A stretch of DNA of 64,000 bases, taken from contig NZ_MDHN01000008.1 in the NCBI RefSeq assembly GCF_001757105.1, positions 159,813-223,812 of the forward strand, in the 5' to 3' direction. A program made the translations under genes and the position numbers. Shown here piece after piece: positions 9,960 to 19,282 of this stretch. The notes under the pieces were generated by a model, which searched no databases, was not told the DNA's origin, and saw only the letters and a program-made list of their open reading frames with translations. Position 1 is the first letter of the stretch, and every line of letters begins with the position of its first letter. Origin of the DNA: Alteromonas confluentis. Lineage in GTDB: Bacteria; Pseudomonadota; Gammaproteobacteria; Enterobacterales; Alteromonadaceae.

Positions 9960-10874
9960 ATGGCCAAGGCGGTACTGAGTGACGTAAACCTGCGGCTCAT
10001 CGATGAATTCATCGAAATGCTCTGGTTGGAAAAAGGACTCAGCGAACATACTCAACAGAGCTATCGGACCGATCTCACTAAACTGGCACTGTACTGTCAG
10101 TCAGAAGAAAAAACCGATGATATTAGCCTGTTGATGATGGAGTCGGTGCAGTCGTATTTGTTGCACCGCCGCGATATGGGATTATCTGCTCGCAGCACCC
10201 AGCGTGCCATGTCAGCCATGCGGGCTTTTTATATTTATCTTATTGGTAAACACGTGCGCACCGACAATCCGGTCACGCAGATCCCCAACCCTAAATTACC
10301 GAAAAAATTGCCAGCGTCGTTAAGCGAACAACAGGTTGACGACCTGCTTAATGCGCCCAATCCAGCCGAGCCGGTAGAGTGCCGCGATAAGTGCATGTTG
10401 GAAGTGTTGTATGCCACTGGCTTGCGGGTGTCTGAACTGATTGGTCTGCGTCTTGATCAGGTAAGTTTGCAGCAGGGCGTGGTGCGGGTAACCGGTAAAG
10501 GCAACAAAGAAAGATTGGTGCCGTTAGGTGAAGATGCCATTGACTGGATTGAAACCTACATGAAAACGGCCCGACCGGAACTGCTGAAACATCAAACCGA
10601 TGTGCTTTTTGTTAGTTTGCGTGGCGTGCAGATGACCCGCCAGACATTCTGGCACCGGATAAAATACTATGCCCAGGTGGCTGGTATCGATCAGCATTTG
10701 TCACCACACACATTGCGCCATGCGTTCGCGACCCATTTGCTAAACCATGGCGCCGATTTACGCGTGGTACAAATGTTATTAGGCCATAGCGATTTATCCA
10801 CCACCCAAATTTATACCCATGTGGCAACCGAACGGTTACAGAATTTAATTCATACCCATCATCCTCGGGGGTAA
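9960..10874 (+). CDS. xerD: Site-specific tyrosine recombinase XerD
   Basis: With XerC resolves chromosome dimers at dif. The 304-residue protein has the N-terminal SAM-like core-binding domain and the catalytic domain with the tyrosine recombinase residues R156, K180, H250, R253, H276 and Y285. The segments VVRVTGKGNKERLVPLG, MTRQTFWHRIK and VVQMLLGHSDLSTTQIYTHV are very close to E. coli XerD, and the neighbours dsbC and recJ favour XerD over XerC. It starts 3 nt after djlA. Confidence 0.97.
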   Translation: MAKAVLSDVNLRLIDEFIEMLWLEKGLSEHTQQSYRTDLTKLALYCQSEEKTDDISLLMMESVQSYLLHRRDMGLSARSTQRAMSAMRAFYIYLIGKHVRTDNPVTQIPNPKLPKKLPASLSEQQVDDLLNAPNPAEPVECRDKCMLEVLYATGLRVSELIGLRLDQVSLQQGVVRVTGKGNKERLVPLGEDAIDWIETYMKTARPELLKHQTDVLFVSLRGVQMTRQTFWHRIKYYAQVAGIDQHLSPHTLRHAFATHLLNHGADLRVVQMLLGHSDLSTTQIYTHVATERLQNLIHTHHPRG

Positions 10875-11001
10875 TGCGGTGAACGTCGTGGGTATTCTTT
10901 CAGATGCCTTTCCGGCGTTTAACTTTATGCTAATATTGCGCTAACTAAGCATAATAATCAGTTTCAGATGGGCCAGCTAGCCTGTTCAGCAAGGAGTTTT
11001 C

Positions 11002-11775
11002 ATGAGATTTAGCCATCACGCAGTGATGCTCGCCCTTGGTATTGTATTATCAAGTGGTTGCTCGGCAGATGCCGAAACCAAGCAAGCCAGCGAAACAAAA
11101 ACCGCCACACCAGTAAATGAAACAGCAGAACAGGCCGTTTACGACACAGTAACGGGCGTGGTGGGTGTGGAACCCGATGCGATTGCCAATTCACAAATCG
11201 ACGGTTTGTTGCAGGTAACTGCCGCTAATCAGGTGTTTTACGTTACTGAGAAAGGTGACTACATCATGTTTGGTCACCTGTTCGATGTGAATGCCGGCAT
11301 GAAGGACGTAACGGAAGTAGCGCTGGGTCAAGTGCGTCTGGACGTGATTGCGCCATTCGCTGATCAAGGCATCGAATTTAAAGCGGAAAACGAAAAGCAC
11401 GTAATGACCGTGTTTACCGATTATTCCTGCGGTTATTGCCAGAAACTGCATCGTGAAGTCGAGGAGCTTAACGATGCCGGTATCACCGTGCGTTACCTGG
11501 CATGGCCTCGTCAGGGGCTGAACACGCCAAATTACGACAATATGGTAGCCATCTGGTGCTCGGACGATCCGCAACAAGCGTTGAACCGCGCAAAATCGAT
11601 TTCGAATCCTACGTTCCCTAAAGCCGATTGTGATAACACAGTGGCAGAGCAGTTTGTTGCCGGACGCCAGTTAGGTATTCGTGGTACGCCAGCGATTATT
11701 TTTGATGACGGTACCATGTTACCGGGCTATAAACCTGCCGCAGAGCTTATTGCTCAGTTTGCCCGTTCAGAGTAA
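11002..11775 (+). CDS. dsbC: Thiol:disulfide isomerase DsbC
   Basis: Periplasmic dimeric isomerase that reshuffles wrong disulfides, kept reduced by DsbD. The 257-residue precursor begins with a hydrophobic signal ending near LSSGC at residue 20. An N-terminal dimerisation domain follows, then a thioredoxin-fold domain with the active site CGYC (143-146), a second cysteine pair C186/C210 equivalent to the structural disulfide, and the cis-proline loop TP (229-230). Cysteine at position 20 with small residues before it could be a lipobox, although position -3 is Ser rather than Leu; a lipid-anchored DsbC is therefore possible but unproven. Lies between xerD and recJ, the standard order. Confidence 0.96.
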   Translation: MRFSHHAVMLALGIVLSSGCSADAETKQASETKTATPVNETAEQAVYDTVTGVVGVEPDAIANSQIDGLLQVTAANQVFYVTEKGDYIMFGHLFDVNAGMKDVTEVALGQVRLDVIAPFADQGIEFKAENEKHVMTVFTDYSCGYCQKLHREVEELNDAGITVRYLAWPRQGLNTPNYDNMVAIWCSDDPQQALNRAKSISNPTFPKADCDNTVAEQFVAGRQLGIRGTPAIIFDDGTMLPGYKPAAELIAQFARSE

Positions 11776-11778
11776 GTC

Positions 11779-13509
11779 ATGTCGTTACCCATCGTCAGAC
11801 GCCAGCTTTGCTCGGCGTCGCGTTTAAGTGCTGAGTTACACCCTGTGCTCGACAGGGTGTATCGCGGTCGGGCGGTTGAAACGGTTGATGAACTCGACAA
11901 CGCCCTAAAACAACTTTCCCACTTTAATCTGCTAAAAGGCATCGATGATGCCACGCACTGCCTGATCAATGCCATTCGCCAACAAAAGCGGGTTACCATT
12001 ATTGGCGACTTCGACGCCGATGGCGCCACCTCTACGGCCGTGTGCATGCTGGCGCTAAAACAGCTTGGCCTGCAGTCGGTGAATTATCTGGTACCGAACC
12101 GCTTTGATTTTGGCTACGGCCTCAGTGAGCAAATTGTGGAAGTGGCTTACCAGCAGGGCACAGATATTCTGCTTACGGTAGATAACGGCATTGCTTGCTT
12201 AGCTGGGGTGACAAAGGCGAAGTCTTTAGGGCTTGAAGTGATAGTGACCGATCACCATCTACCCGGAAATACACTGCCTGATGCAGACGCCATTGTGAAT
12301 CCGAACCAGCCTGGATGTCACTTCCCATCGAAGAACCTGGCCGGGGTAGGCGTCGCGTTTTACCTTATGCTGTCTTTGCGATCTGAAATGCAAAAAGCCG
12401 GTATGTTTAATGACATACCCGCGCCGAATCTGGCCAACTTGCTGGATATCGTGGCGGTGGGCACGGTGGCCGATGTGGTGGCGCTGGATAAAAACAACCG
12501 CGTGTTGGTGTATCAAGGCTTACAGCGTATTCGCAGTGGGCATTGTCGACCGGGCATAAAAGCCCTGTTCGAAGTGGCCAACCGCAATAAACCGTTGGGT
12601 TACCTCACTTCCACAGATTTAGGCTTTGTGATTGGCCCCCGTTTAAATGCGGCAGGGCGGCTGGATGACATGGCACTGGGTATAGAGTGTTTGTTATGCG
12701 ACGACGCAATTCAGGCCCGTCATATGGCGGCAGAGCTAGATAGACTCAACCTGCAGCGCCGCGCCATCGAAACAGAAATGAAAGAAGAGGCGGAAGCCGC
12801 GCTGGAATCAATTTCGTTAGGCGACGCCTTGCCGCCAGCGTTGGTGCTGTATCAGCCTCATTTTCATCAGGGCGTGATCGGTATCGTAGCGGGCCGACTT
12901 AAAGAAAAGCATCATCGACCTGTGATTGTGTTTGCCAAGCAAGATGAAACCACGCTGAAAGGTTCTGCTCGTTCCATTCCTGGTCTGCATATTCGCGATA
13001 TTCTTGATGAAGTGAATACCGGCTGGCCCGGCGTAATCGATAAATTTGGTGGTCACGCCATGGCGGCAGGACTGAGCTTACCCGCCGACGCCTTGCCTGC
13101 GTTCGAAAAAGCGCTGCAAACGGTGGTGTTACGGCACCTTGAGAATATCGACTGCGAAAAACAAATTTTGTCTGATGGCGAACTGGCCGCTGATGAAATG
13201 GATCTCACCCTTGCGCATGCATTGCGTCAGGCCGGGCCATTTGGTCAGGGGTTCGATGCGCCTAAGTTCGACGGTGTGCTGGATATTGTTGATCAGCGCA
13301 TGGTGGGCGAGAACAAGAACCACCTCAAAGTGGTATTCCGCAAAGACAATGGCGAGGAAATCGACGGCATCGCTTTTGGCGTAGATACCAATGTGTGGCC
13401 GAACGCCGGTATTCTGCGTGCCGAAGTGGTGTATCAGTTAGACATCAATACGTTCCGCGGGCGCGAATCTGTGCAGCTATTGGTTGAGGAGATCGCGCCC
13501 CGTGACTGA
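11779..13509 (+). CDS. recJ: Single-stranded-DNA-specific exonuclease RecJ
   Basis: 5'-3' single-strand exonuclease used in RecFOR recombination, mismatch repair and base excision repair. The 576-residue protein has the DHH phosphoesterase motifs in order: GDFDADGATSTA, DNGI, TDHH, GVGVAFYL, and the DHHA1 domain with GIVAGRLKEKHHRPVIVF and FGGHAMAAG, followed by the OB-fold C-terminus. It starts 3 nt after dsbC. recO, a partner in the same pathway, is two genes downstream. Confidence 0.98.
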   Translation: MSLPIVRRQLCSASRLSAELHPVLDRVYRGRAVETVDELDNALKQLSHFNLLKGIDDATHCLINAIRQQKRVTIIGDFDADGATSTAVCMLALKQLGLQSVNYLVPNRFDFGYGLSEQIVEVAYQQGTDILLTVDNGIACLAGVTKAKSLGLEVIVTDHHLPGNTLPDADAIVNPNQPGCHFPSKNLAGVGVAFYLMLSLRSEMQKAGMFNDIPAPNLANLLDIVAVGTVADVVALDKNNRVLVYQGLQRIRSGHCRPGIKALFEVANRNKPLGYLTSTDLGFVIGPRLNAAGRLDDMALGIECLLCDDAIQARHMAAELDRLNLQRRAIETEMKEEAEAALESISLGDALPPALVLYQPHFHQGVIGIVAGRLKEKHHRPVIVFAKQDETTLKGSARSIPGLHIRDILDEVNTGWPGVIDKFGGHAMAAGLSLPADALPAFEKALQTVVLRHLENIDCEKQILSDGELAADEMDLTLAHALRQAGPFGQGFDAPKFDGVLDIVDQRMVGENKNHLKVVFRKDNGEEIDGIAFGVDTNVWPNAGILRAEVVYQLDINTFRGRESVQLLVEEIAPRD

Positions 13510-13774
13510 CGGCAAGGCCCTTACCGACAAACATCGCGACCTCACCCACAGCGAAAATCTGCGGGTGATCTCCCATGTTCAGCGGGAAGAGGGTGACTGG
13601 GTAAGACACACTTTAATGATTGAAGGCGTAGACGTGCCGTTTATTTTCCGTCGTAAGCAGCAGTATCAGTCGTTAAAAGGGGCGCGGGTAAACCTCACCT
13701 ATTACCGGCAGAGTGAAGAGGTCGCCGGTATTGAATTTGAAACCATGAAAGTGGTGCGGATTAAGCGGAGCTAA
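13502..13774 (+). CDS. Small conserved-looking protein between recJ and recO
   Basis: Not recognised. A GTG start at 13502 overlaps the recJ stop and is preceded by AGGAG 11 nt upstream, giving 90 residues. The protein is charged, without signal peptide or membrane segment, and looks like a small beta-rich domain (VPFIFRRKQQYQSLKGARVNLTYYR is followed by a C-terminal strand-rich stretch). Tight packing between recJ and recO, with only 5 nt before recO, argues that it is a real gene translated with them. A role in DNA repair would be guesswork from position alone. Confidence 0.75.
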   Translation: MTDGKALTDKHRDLTHSENLRVISHVQREEGDWVRHTLMIEGVDVPFIFRRKQQYQSLKGARVNLTYYRQSEEVAGIEFETMKVVRIKRS

Positions 13775-13779
13775 CCGGT

Positions 13780-14475
13780 ATGTCGCAGTCGGAATGGCTG
13801 GATGCTTACGTGCTTCACCGTCGTCCTTATCGGGAAACCTCTTATATCGTGGACTTTTTTACCTTTCAACAAGGTAAAGTAAGCGCCGTGGCGAAAGGCG
13901 TGCGTAGCAGCAAAAACGACCGCAAAAGCCTGCTCCAACCCTTTCGCAAAGTGCGTGTTCAGCTTTCAGGCAAAACCGATTTAAAAAATCTACGTACCAT
14001 CGAAGGCGACGGCCCTGTGCCCATGCTTTCCGGAAACAGCCTGTTTTGCGCCATGTACCTCAATGAAATTCTTAACCGCGTGATGCCCGCCGGCCTCGCC
14101 AGTGATACCGTGTATTTGCAATATCAGCATGCGCTCAATGCCATTGATGAACAGCCCGATATTGAAAAAATCCTCCGCGAATTTGAGTTTGCCTTACTTG
14201 AGGAAATGGGCATGCTGGCGGACTGGTTTTCAGACGGAATCAGCGGCGAGCCAGTGGAAGAGAGTGGCTGGTATTTATACTCGCCGGAACAAGGCTTTGT
14301 TACCTGTCATCAACGTGATCACAAATACCGTTTACCGGGTGCGGCGCTACTGGCATTGGGCAACGGGGAGTGGAACGAAGTGTCGCGCCGGGCAGCAAAA
14401 CTTATCAATCGTCAGGCGCTTCATGTCTTGCTTGGCGGCAAACCGCTAAAAAGCCGGGAATTGTTTCGCAGTTAA
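13780..14475 (+). CDS. recO: DNA repair protein RecO
   Basis: Mediator that with RecR loads RecA on SSB-covered single-stranded DNA and anneals strands. The 231-residue protein starts with an OB-fold (AYVLHRRPYRETSYIVDFFT, then GKVSAVAKGVRSSK) and continues into the helical C-terminal domain. The zinc-finger cysteines found in some RecO proteins are not evident, as in other gammaproteobacteria. It is followed by pdxJ, a conserved neighbour. Confidence 0.95.
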   Translation: MSQSEWLDAYVLHRRPYRETSYIVDFFTFQQGKVSAVAKGVRSSKNDRKSLLQPFRKVRVQLSGKTDLKNLRTIEGDGPVPMLSGNSLFCAMYLNEILNRVMPAGLASDTVYLQYQHALNAIDEQPDIEKILREFEFALLEEMGMLADWFSDGISGEPVEESGWYLYSPEQGFVTCHQRDHKYRLPGAALLALGNGEWNEVSRRAAKLINRQALHVLLGGKPLKSRELFRS

Positions 14476-14519
14476 ACCCCATTGTGAAATGATTTTCAGC
14501 AACCACTTAGCGAGTTTTT

Positions 14520-14528
14520 TGCTACAAT
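14520..14528 (+). promoter_or_regulatory. Candidate extended -10 promoter of pdxJ-acpS-rlmD
   Basis: TGC followed by TACAAT (14523-14528) forms an extended -10 element 51 nt before the pdxJ ATG, in the only sizeable gap between recO and relA. No good -35 is seen at 17 nt spacing, which an extended -10 can tolerate. Functional use is inferred. Confidence 0.45.
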
Positions 14529-14579
14529 CCTCGCACTTCCTGGCTATCACGCTATTTCAGTTCAGAGGCACAATAATTC

Positions 14580-15323
14580 ATGAAAGACATCCTGTTAGGC
14601 GTCAATATCGATCATATCGCTACGCTTCGTAACGCCCGTGGCACCAGCTACCCCGATCCGGTGCATGCAGCCGACATCGCTGAGCGTGCCGGTGCCGATG
14701 GTATTACCGTGCACTTGCGTGAAGACCGTCGTCACATTAAAGACAGGGACGTGGAAATTCTTGCCCGCACTATTAATACCCGCCTGAATCTTGAAATGGC
14801 CGTGACCGATGAGATGCTGGAGATTGCGCTTAAAACGCAACCCGCGTTTTGCTGTTTGGTTCCTGAAAAGCGTGAGGAACTCACCACTGAAGGCGGCTTA
14901 GACGTGGCTGGCAATTTTGATGCGGTGAAACATGCCTGCGATGTACTCGGCAACGCCGGCATAGAGGTGTCACTGTTCATCGATGCCGACGAAAAGCAAA
15001 TTGATGCCGCGGTAGAATGTGGTGCGCCGTACATCGAAATTCACACCGGCCAATATGCCGAAGCCAAAAGCGAACGGGAACAGGAAGTGGAACTCGACAG
15101 GCTTCGAAAAGGCATAAGCTACGCCGCGAAGAAGGGCCTGAAAGTCAATGCGGGTCACGGCTTGCACTATCACAATGTGAAGCCCATTGCGGCAATTCCT
15201 GAACTGATTGAGCTGAATATTGGGCACGCCATTATTGCTCGCGCCGCGTTTGATGGCCTGGCAAACGCCGTTGCCGATATGCGTGCACTCATGATTGAAG
15301 CCCGCGCCGGGAGTGCTAAGTAA
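14580..15323 (+). CDS. pdxJ: Pyridoxine 5'-phosphate synthase (PdxJ)
   Basis: Condenses 1-deoxyxylulose 5-phosphate with the PdxA product to give pyridoxine phosphate. The 247-residue TIM-barrel protein shows [17 protein letters not shown] at the N-terminus, [34 protein letters not shown], and [12 protein letters not shown] near the C-terminus, all characteristic of PdxJ. It is followed at 3 nt by acpS, the order known from E. coli. Confidence 0.98.
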   Translation: MKDILLGVNIDHIATLRNARGTSYPDPVHAADIAERAGADGITVHLREDRRHIKDRDVEILARTINTRLNLEMAVTDEMLEIALKTQPAFCCLVPEKREELTTEGGLDVAGNFDAVKHACDVLGNAGIEVSLFIDADEKQIDAAVECGAPYIEIHTGQYAEAKSEREQEVELDRLRKGISYAAKKGLKVNAGHGLHYHNVKPIAAIPELIELNIGHAIIARAAFDGLANAVADMRALMIEARAGSAK

Positions 15324-15326
15324 GTC

Positions 15327-15728
15327 ATGGCCATTGTGGGAATGGGCACCGATATCGTTGAGATAGCCCGTATTGAAGAAGCGTTATCCCGATCATCGCG
15401 GTTAGCGCCTCGCGTGCTTACGCCAACGGAAATGACGCTGTTTGAAAGCAGCAGTGAGCCGGTGCGCTATCTTGCCAAGCGGTTTGCAGCAAAAGAAGCG
15501 GCCGTCAAAGCGTTAGGTACGGGGATCGGCCGTGGTATTGGCTGGCATCATATTGAAGTGTCTAACGATGAACTTGGGGCTCCTAAACTCGCTTTTTCAG
15601 ATGCCTTCGCACAGCGCTGCGAGGCACTTGGCGTGACTCACAGCCACATTTCCATTTCTGACGAACAGCATTACGCCACCGCTACCGTGATCCTTGAATG
15701 CCTGCAACCCGCGGGCAAAGAGGTGTAA
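15327..15728 (+). CDS. acpS: Holo-[acyl-carrier-protein] synthase (AcpS)
   Basis: Transfers 4'-phosphopantetheine from CoA to the acyl carrier protein. The 133-residue protein has the two family motifs: GMGTDIVEIARIE at the N-terminus (Mg-binding Asp) and RFAAKEAAVKALGTG in the middle (catalytic Glu/Lys). Length is typical of the AcpS group rather than the larger Sfp type. It lies between pdxJ and rlmD with almost no spacing. Confidence 0.97.
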   Translation: MAIVGMGTDIVEIARIEEALSRSSRLAPRVLTPTEMTLFESSSEPVRYLAKRFAAKEAAVKALGTGIGRGIGWHHIEVSNDELGAPKLAFSDAFAQRCEALGVTHSHISISDEQHYATATVILECLQPAGKEV

Positions 15729-15730
15729 GC

Positions 15731-17071
15731 ATGGTCAGTATTTATAAACCGGCTAAAAAACCGAAGAAGCAGCCCAGCGCAAAAACTGTGACCATTGAGT
15801 CTATGGACATGAATGGACAGGGCTTTTGCGGGCAGGACTCTTCTAAACAGGGAAGTCCGGTACTCTTTGTTGATGGCGCGCTTCCCGGCGAAACCGTAGA
15901 AGTGGCAATAACCCAAAGCCAGAAGCGCTTTAGCCGTGGTCGCGTGCGCAAGGTGCTGCAAGCCAGCGCTGAACGTCGCGCTCCGTTCTGTCCACTCATC
16001 AACACCTGTGGCGGCTGCCAGCTTCAACATGTCGATGCTGATGCGGCACTTAATATGCGACAGCAAGCCATGGACAGTTATTGGCAGAAGCAGCTTAACG
16101 TGGCCGATATTCCCTGGCAGCCTGCGATTACCGGCGAACGCCGTGGCTATCGACGCAAAGCGCGTCTGGCCGTAGACGCCCGCAACGACGATAAATTTAT
16201 CATGGGGTTTCGTCAGGAACAGGGCAAAAACATCGTTAATGTAGACCATTGCCCGGTACTCAGAGACGATTTGTCTGCGCTGATAACCCCGCTAAAAAGT
16301 GTATTCGCAGGACTACCTGGTCGTCGTCACATTGGTCACGTCACCCTCACTGGTGGCGATAATGTGAACGCGGTATCGGTGCGTATGGTCAAACCGGCTA
16401 ACTCTGCCTTTAAAAATGCGCTGACTGCGTTTGCCGAACAGAACCAGATTAATGTCAGTATTGATGGCCCTGATCAACACCAACGCTTGTATGAGGTGGC
16501 ACCCTTAGTCTGTCACACTGAAGATGATCTGGTGCTGACACCGTCTGATGACGATTTCATTCAGGTTAACGGTGATGTGAACCGTAAAATGGTGGCGCAG
16601 GCCATGCAGTGGTTGAACCCGCAGGCGGGAGAACGCATTGCCGATTGGTTCAGCGGACTGGGCAATTTTTCTCTTTCGCTGGCAACGCGCGGCGCGCAGG
16701 TACAGGCCGTGGAAGGCGTGGCCGAAATGGTGCAACGGGCGAGAGAAAATGCGTCAAAGCAGGGCGTGAACAATATAGATTGGCTGCATCTGGATCTGTC
16801 TGACGAAAAAGCCGTACAAACTGCGTTGGCAGCCGGATTCGACAAAGTGCTTATCGATCCTTCACGTGAGGGGGCTTACGCCGTTTGCGAAGCGTTAAGC
16901 CAATCTGGCATCAAATCAATTTTGTATGTTTCTTGCAATCCGAGTACGCTGACAAGAGATGTGCAGTGCCTTCTGTCTGCCGGATACGCCATCGAGCAAG
17001 TGGGACTCATTGAAATGTTCCCGTATACACGGCATCTGGAAGTCATGATGTTACTAACGGATAACCAATAA
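15731..17071 (+). CDS. rlmD: 23S rRNA (uracil-5-)-methyltransferase RlmD (RumA)
   Basis: Methylates U1939 of 23S rRNA (E. coli numbering). The 446-residue protein has an N-terminal TRAM domain, an iron-sulfur cluster motif with C87, C93 and C96 and a later VDHCPVL cysteine, a SAM motif DWFSGLGNFSL, and the catalytic cysteine motif SCNPSTLTRD near the C-terminus. I chose the ATG at 15731, 2 nt after the acpS stop and behind a GAGG site; an in-frame ATG at 15698 would overlap acpS and lacks support. Upstream of relA as in E. coli. Confidence 0.96.
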   Translation: MVSIYKPAKKPKKQPSAKTVTIESMDMNGQGFCGQDSSKQGSPVLFVDGALPGETVEVAITQSQKRFSRGRVRKVLQASAERRAPFCPLINTCGGCQLQHVDADAALNMRQQAMDSYWQKQLNVADIPWQPAITGERRGYRRKARLAVDARNDDKFIMGFRQEQGKNIVNVDHCPVLRDDLSALITPLKSVFAGLPGRRHIGHVTLTGGDNVNAVSVRMVKPANSAFKNALTAFAEQNQINVSIDGPDQHQRLYEVAPLVCHTEDDLVLTPSDDDFIQVNGDVNRKMVAQAMQWLNPQAGERIADWFSGLGNFSLSLATRGAQVQAVEGVAEMVQRARENASKQGVNNIDWLHLDLSDEKAVQTALAAGFDKVLIDPSREGAYAVCEALSQSGIKSILYVSCNPSTLTRDVQCLLSAGYAIEQVGLIEMFPYTRHLEVMMLLTDNQ

Positions 17072-17095
17072 GAAGTTAAAGCGAGTTGATGTGTT

Positions 17096-19282
17096 ATGGT
17101 ATCAACACGGAAAGTACACGAGCCGGACAGACCGTCCTTTGAAGCCTGGCTGGACAGCCTGTCGCTAGGTGACACAACCAAAGAAAAGCTGAAAGCAGTT
17201 TCGCACATGCCTGATCGCCTGCTGGTGGGTCAGGAAATGGTGGAAATTCTCCATCAATTGAATATGGACGACGCAACCTTGCAGGCTGCGCTGGTGTATC
17301 CTTATTGCGAAATGCATCACCTCTCCGACGCCGACGTGTTAAGCGAATTCGGCGAAGAGATCAGCGACCTCATTAACGGTGTTCGCCGAATGGACGCCAT
17401 TAAAACGCTGCACAGTCGCCGTCGCAGCGAATCTTCTCTTTCGATGCCCGACGAACAGCATATCGATAGCATTCGTCGTATGTTGCTGGCCATGGTGGAA
17501 GATGTTCGCGCTGTGGTCATCAAGATGGCCGAGCGGATCTGCGCCCTGCAACAAGTGAAAAAGGCCGACGAAGAAACCCGGGTGCTGGTAGCCAAAGAAT
17601 GCGCCACCATTTATGCACCGCTGGCGAACCGTTTAGGGATTGGTCAGTTGAAATGGGAACTGGAAGATCTCGCTTTTCGCTATTTGCATCCAAAAACTTA
17701 TAAAGATATTGCGAGTCAGCTAGACGGCAAACGCAAAGAGCGCGCCAGCTACATCGAAAATATCGTGACCGATTTACAGGATCTGGTCGACCGGGAGCAT
17801 ATTAAAGCCGAGGTTTACGGCCGTCCTAAGCACATCTACAGCATCTGGAAGAAGATGCAGAAGAAGCATCTTACCTTTGAGCAGCTTTTCGATATCCGCG
17901 CCGTGCGCATTATCGCTGAGCGACTTCAAGACTGCTATGCCGCGCTGGGTACGGTGCATGCCAACTACAAGCATATACCGAAAGAATTCGACGATTACAT
18001 CGCCACGCCGAAACCCAATGGTTATCAGTCTATCCACACGGTCATTGTGGGGCCCGCCGGAAAGCCGGTAGAAATTCAAATTCGCACCCAACAAATGCAC
18101 CAGGATGCAGAGTTAGGTGTGGCGGCGCACTGGAAGTATAAAGAAGGCTCCACCGGTAAAGCGTCGGGGTACGACGAGCGTATTAACTGGTTACGCCGCA
18201 TTTTGGCGTGGCAGGAAGAAGTGGCGGAAAGCGGCGATTTAGTGGAAGAACTGCGCAGCCAAGTCTTCGACGATCGCGTTTATGTATTCACGCCAAAAGG
18301 CGATGTGGTGGACTTACCTCAAGGTGCCACGCCGCTGGACTTCGCGTACTACATTCACAGTAACGTAGGGCACCGTTGTATTGGTGCGAAAGTAAATGGC
18401 CGCATCGTGCCGTTTACGTATCAATTGCAAAGTGGCGACCAGGTAGAGATCCACACCGGTAAAGAGCCGAACCCGAGTCGCGACTGGATGCATCCAGGCC
18501 TGGGTTATGTGCATTCTTCCCGTGCTCGAGCCACCATTCATTCGTTCTTCAAAAAGCAGGATAAAGAGAAGAATCTCCAGGCCGGTAAAGAGATGCTGGA
18601 GCGCGAACTTGCCCGTGCGCATCTGCCGGTGAAAGTGCCCGTTGAGGCCTGTGAGAAGTACAACCTGAATCACATTGATGATCTCTTTGCCGCTATCGGT
18701 GTGGGCGACATTCGTGTGATGACGGTAGTGAATCACGTTCAAAGTCTGCTTGAACCGCCTGCACCAGTGCAGGAGGAAGAAATCAGTCCGAAGGTGAAAA
18801 CCCGTCGTAACGCCGGTGCCAAGGGCAAGCAAGATACCATTGTGATTGAAGGTGTTGGTCACCTCATGAGTCAGTTGGCGAATTGTTGTAAGCCGGTACC
18901 TGGCGAGCGCATTATGGGTTACATCACCATTGGTCGAGGCGTGAGTGTTCACAAAGAAAACTGTGATCAGTTGCAGCATTTGCTTGAGCAGCACCCTGAG
19001 CGACAAATTGAAGTGAACTGGTCGTCCGATCTTAATGTAGGTTTTGAAACCGATATTGATATCTTCTGTAGCGACAGAACCGGTTTGCTGCGTGATATTA
19101 CTACGGTATTGGCCAACGAAAGCGTGGCGTTGTTAGGCGTGAACAGCTTAAGTGACAAGTCCCGTCAGACTGCACTCATTACGATATCTGTGGAAGTCTC
19201 TGACAATCAGGTGCTGGCCAAGGTAATTGCCCGTTTGCAACAGCTAAAAGGTGTGGTGGATGTCAAACGAAAAGCCCGTTAG
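17096..19282 (+). CDS. relA: GTP pyrophosphokinase RelA
   Basis: Ribosome-associated (p)ppGpp synthetase of the stringent response. The 728-residue protein has a degenerate HD hydrolase domain (about residues 30-190, without the HD pair), an active synthetase domain with YGRPKHIYSIWKKMQKK and the catalytic EFDD at 297-300, a TGS domain with VYVFTPKGDVVDLPQGATP, an alpha-helical region, the CC/zinc-finger segment LANCCKPVPGERIMG, and a C-terminal ACT domain. Loss of the HD pair together with EFDD (rather than RFKD) identifies RelA and not SpoT. Confidence 0.98.
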   Translation: MVSTRKVHEPDRPSFEAWLDSLSLGDTTKEKLKAVSHMPDRLLVGQEMVEILHQLNMDDATLQAALVYPYCEMHHLSDADVLSEFGEEISDLINGVRRMDAIKTLHSRRRSESSLSMPDEQHIDSIRRMLLAMVEDVRAVVIKMAERICALQQVKKADEETRVLVAKECATIYAPLANRLGIGQLKWELEDLAFRYLHPKTYKDIASQLDGKRKERASYIENIVTDLQDLVDREHIKAEVYGRPKHIYSIWKKMQKKHLTFEQLFDIRAVRIIAERLQDCYAALGTVHANYKHIPKEFDDYIATPKPNGYQSIHTVIVGPAGKPVEIQIRTQQMHQDAELGVAAHWKYKEGSTGKASGYDERINWLRRILAWQEEVAESGDLVEELRSQVFDDRVYVFTPKGDVVDLPQGATPLDFAYYIHSNVGHRCIGAKVNGRIVPFTYQLQSGDQVEIHTGKEPNPSRDWMHPGLGYVHSSRARATIHSFFKKQDKEKNLQAGKEMLERELARAHLPVKVPVEACEKYNLNHIDDLFAAIGVGDIRVMTVVNHVQSLLEPPAPVQEEEISPKVKTRRNAGAKGKQDTIVIEGVGHLMSQLANCCKPVPGERIMGYITIGRGVSVHKENCDQLQHLLEQHPERQIEVNWSSDLNVGFETDIDIFCSDRTGLLRDITTVLANESVALLGVNSLSDKSRQTALITISVEVSDNQVLAKVIARLQQLKGVVDVKRKAR

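Noticed and set aside
12259..12516. Many long antisense frames inside recJ, relA, rpoN, mgtE and yrbG
   Set aside because: They mirror the codon bias of the real genes, have no start signals of their own and no recognisable domains.
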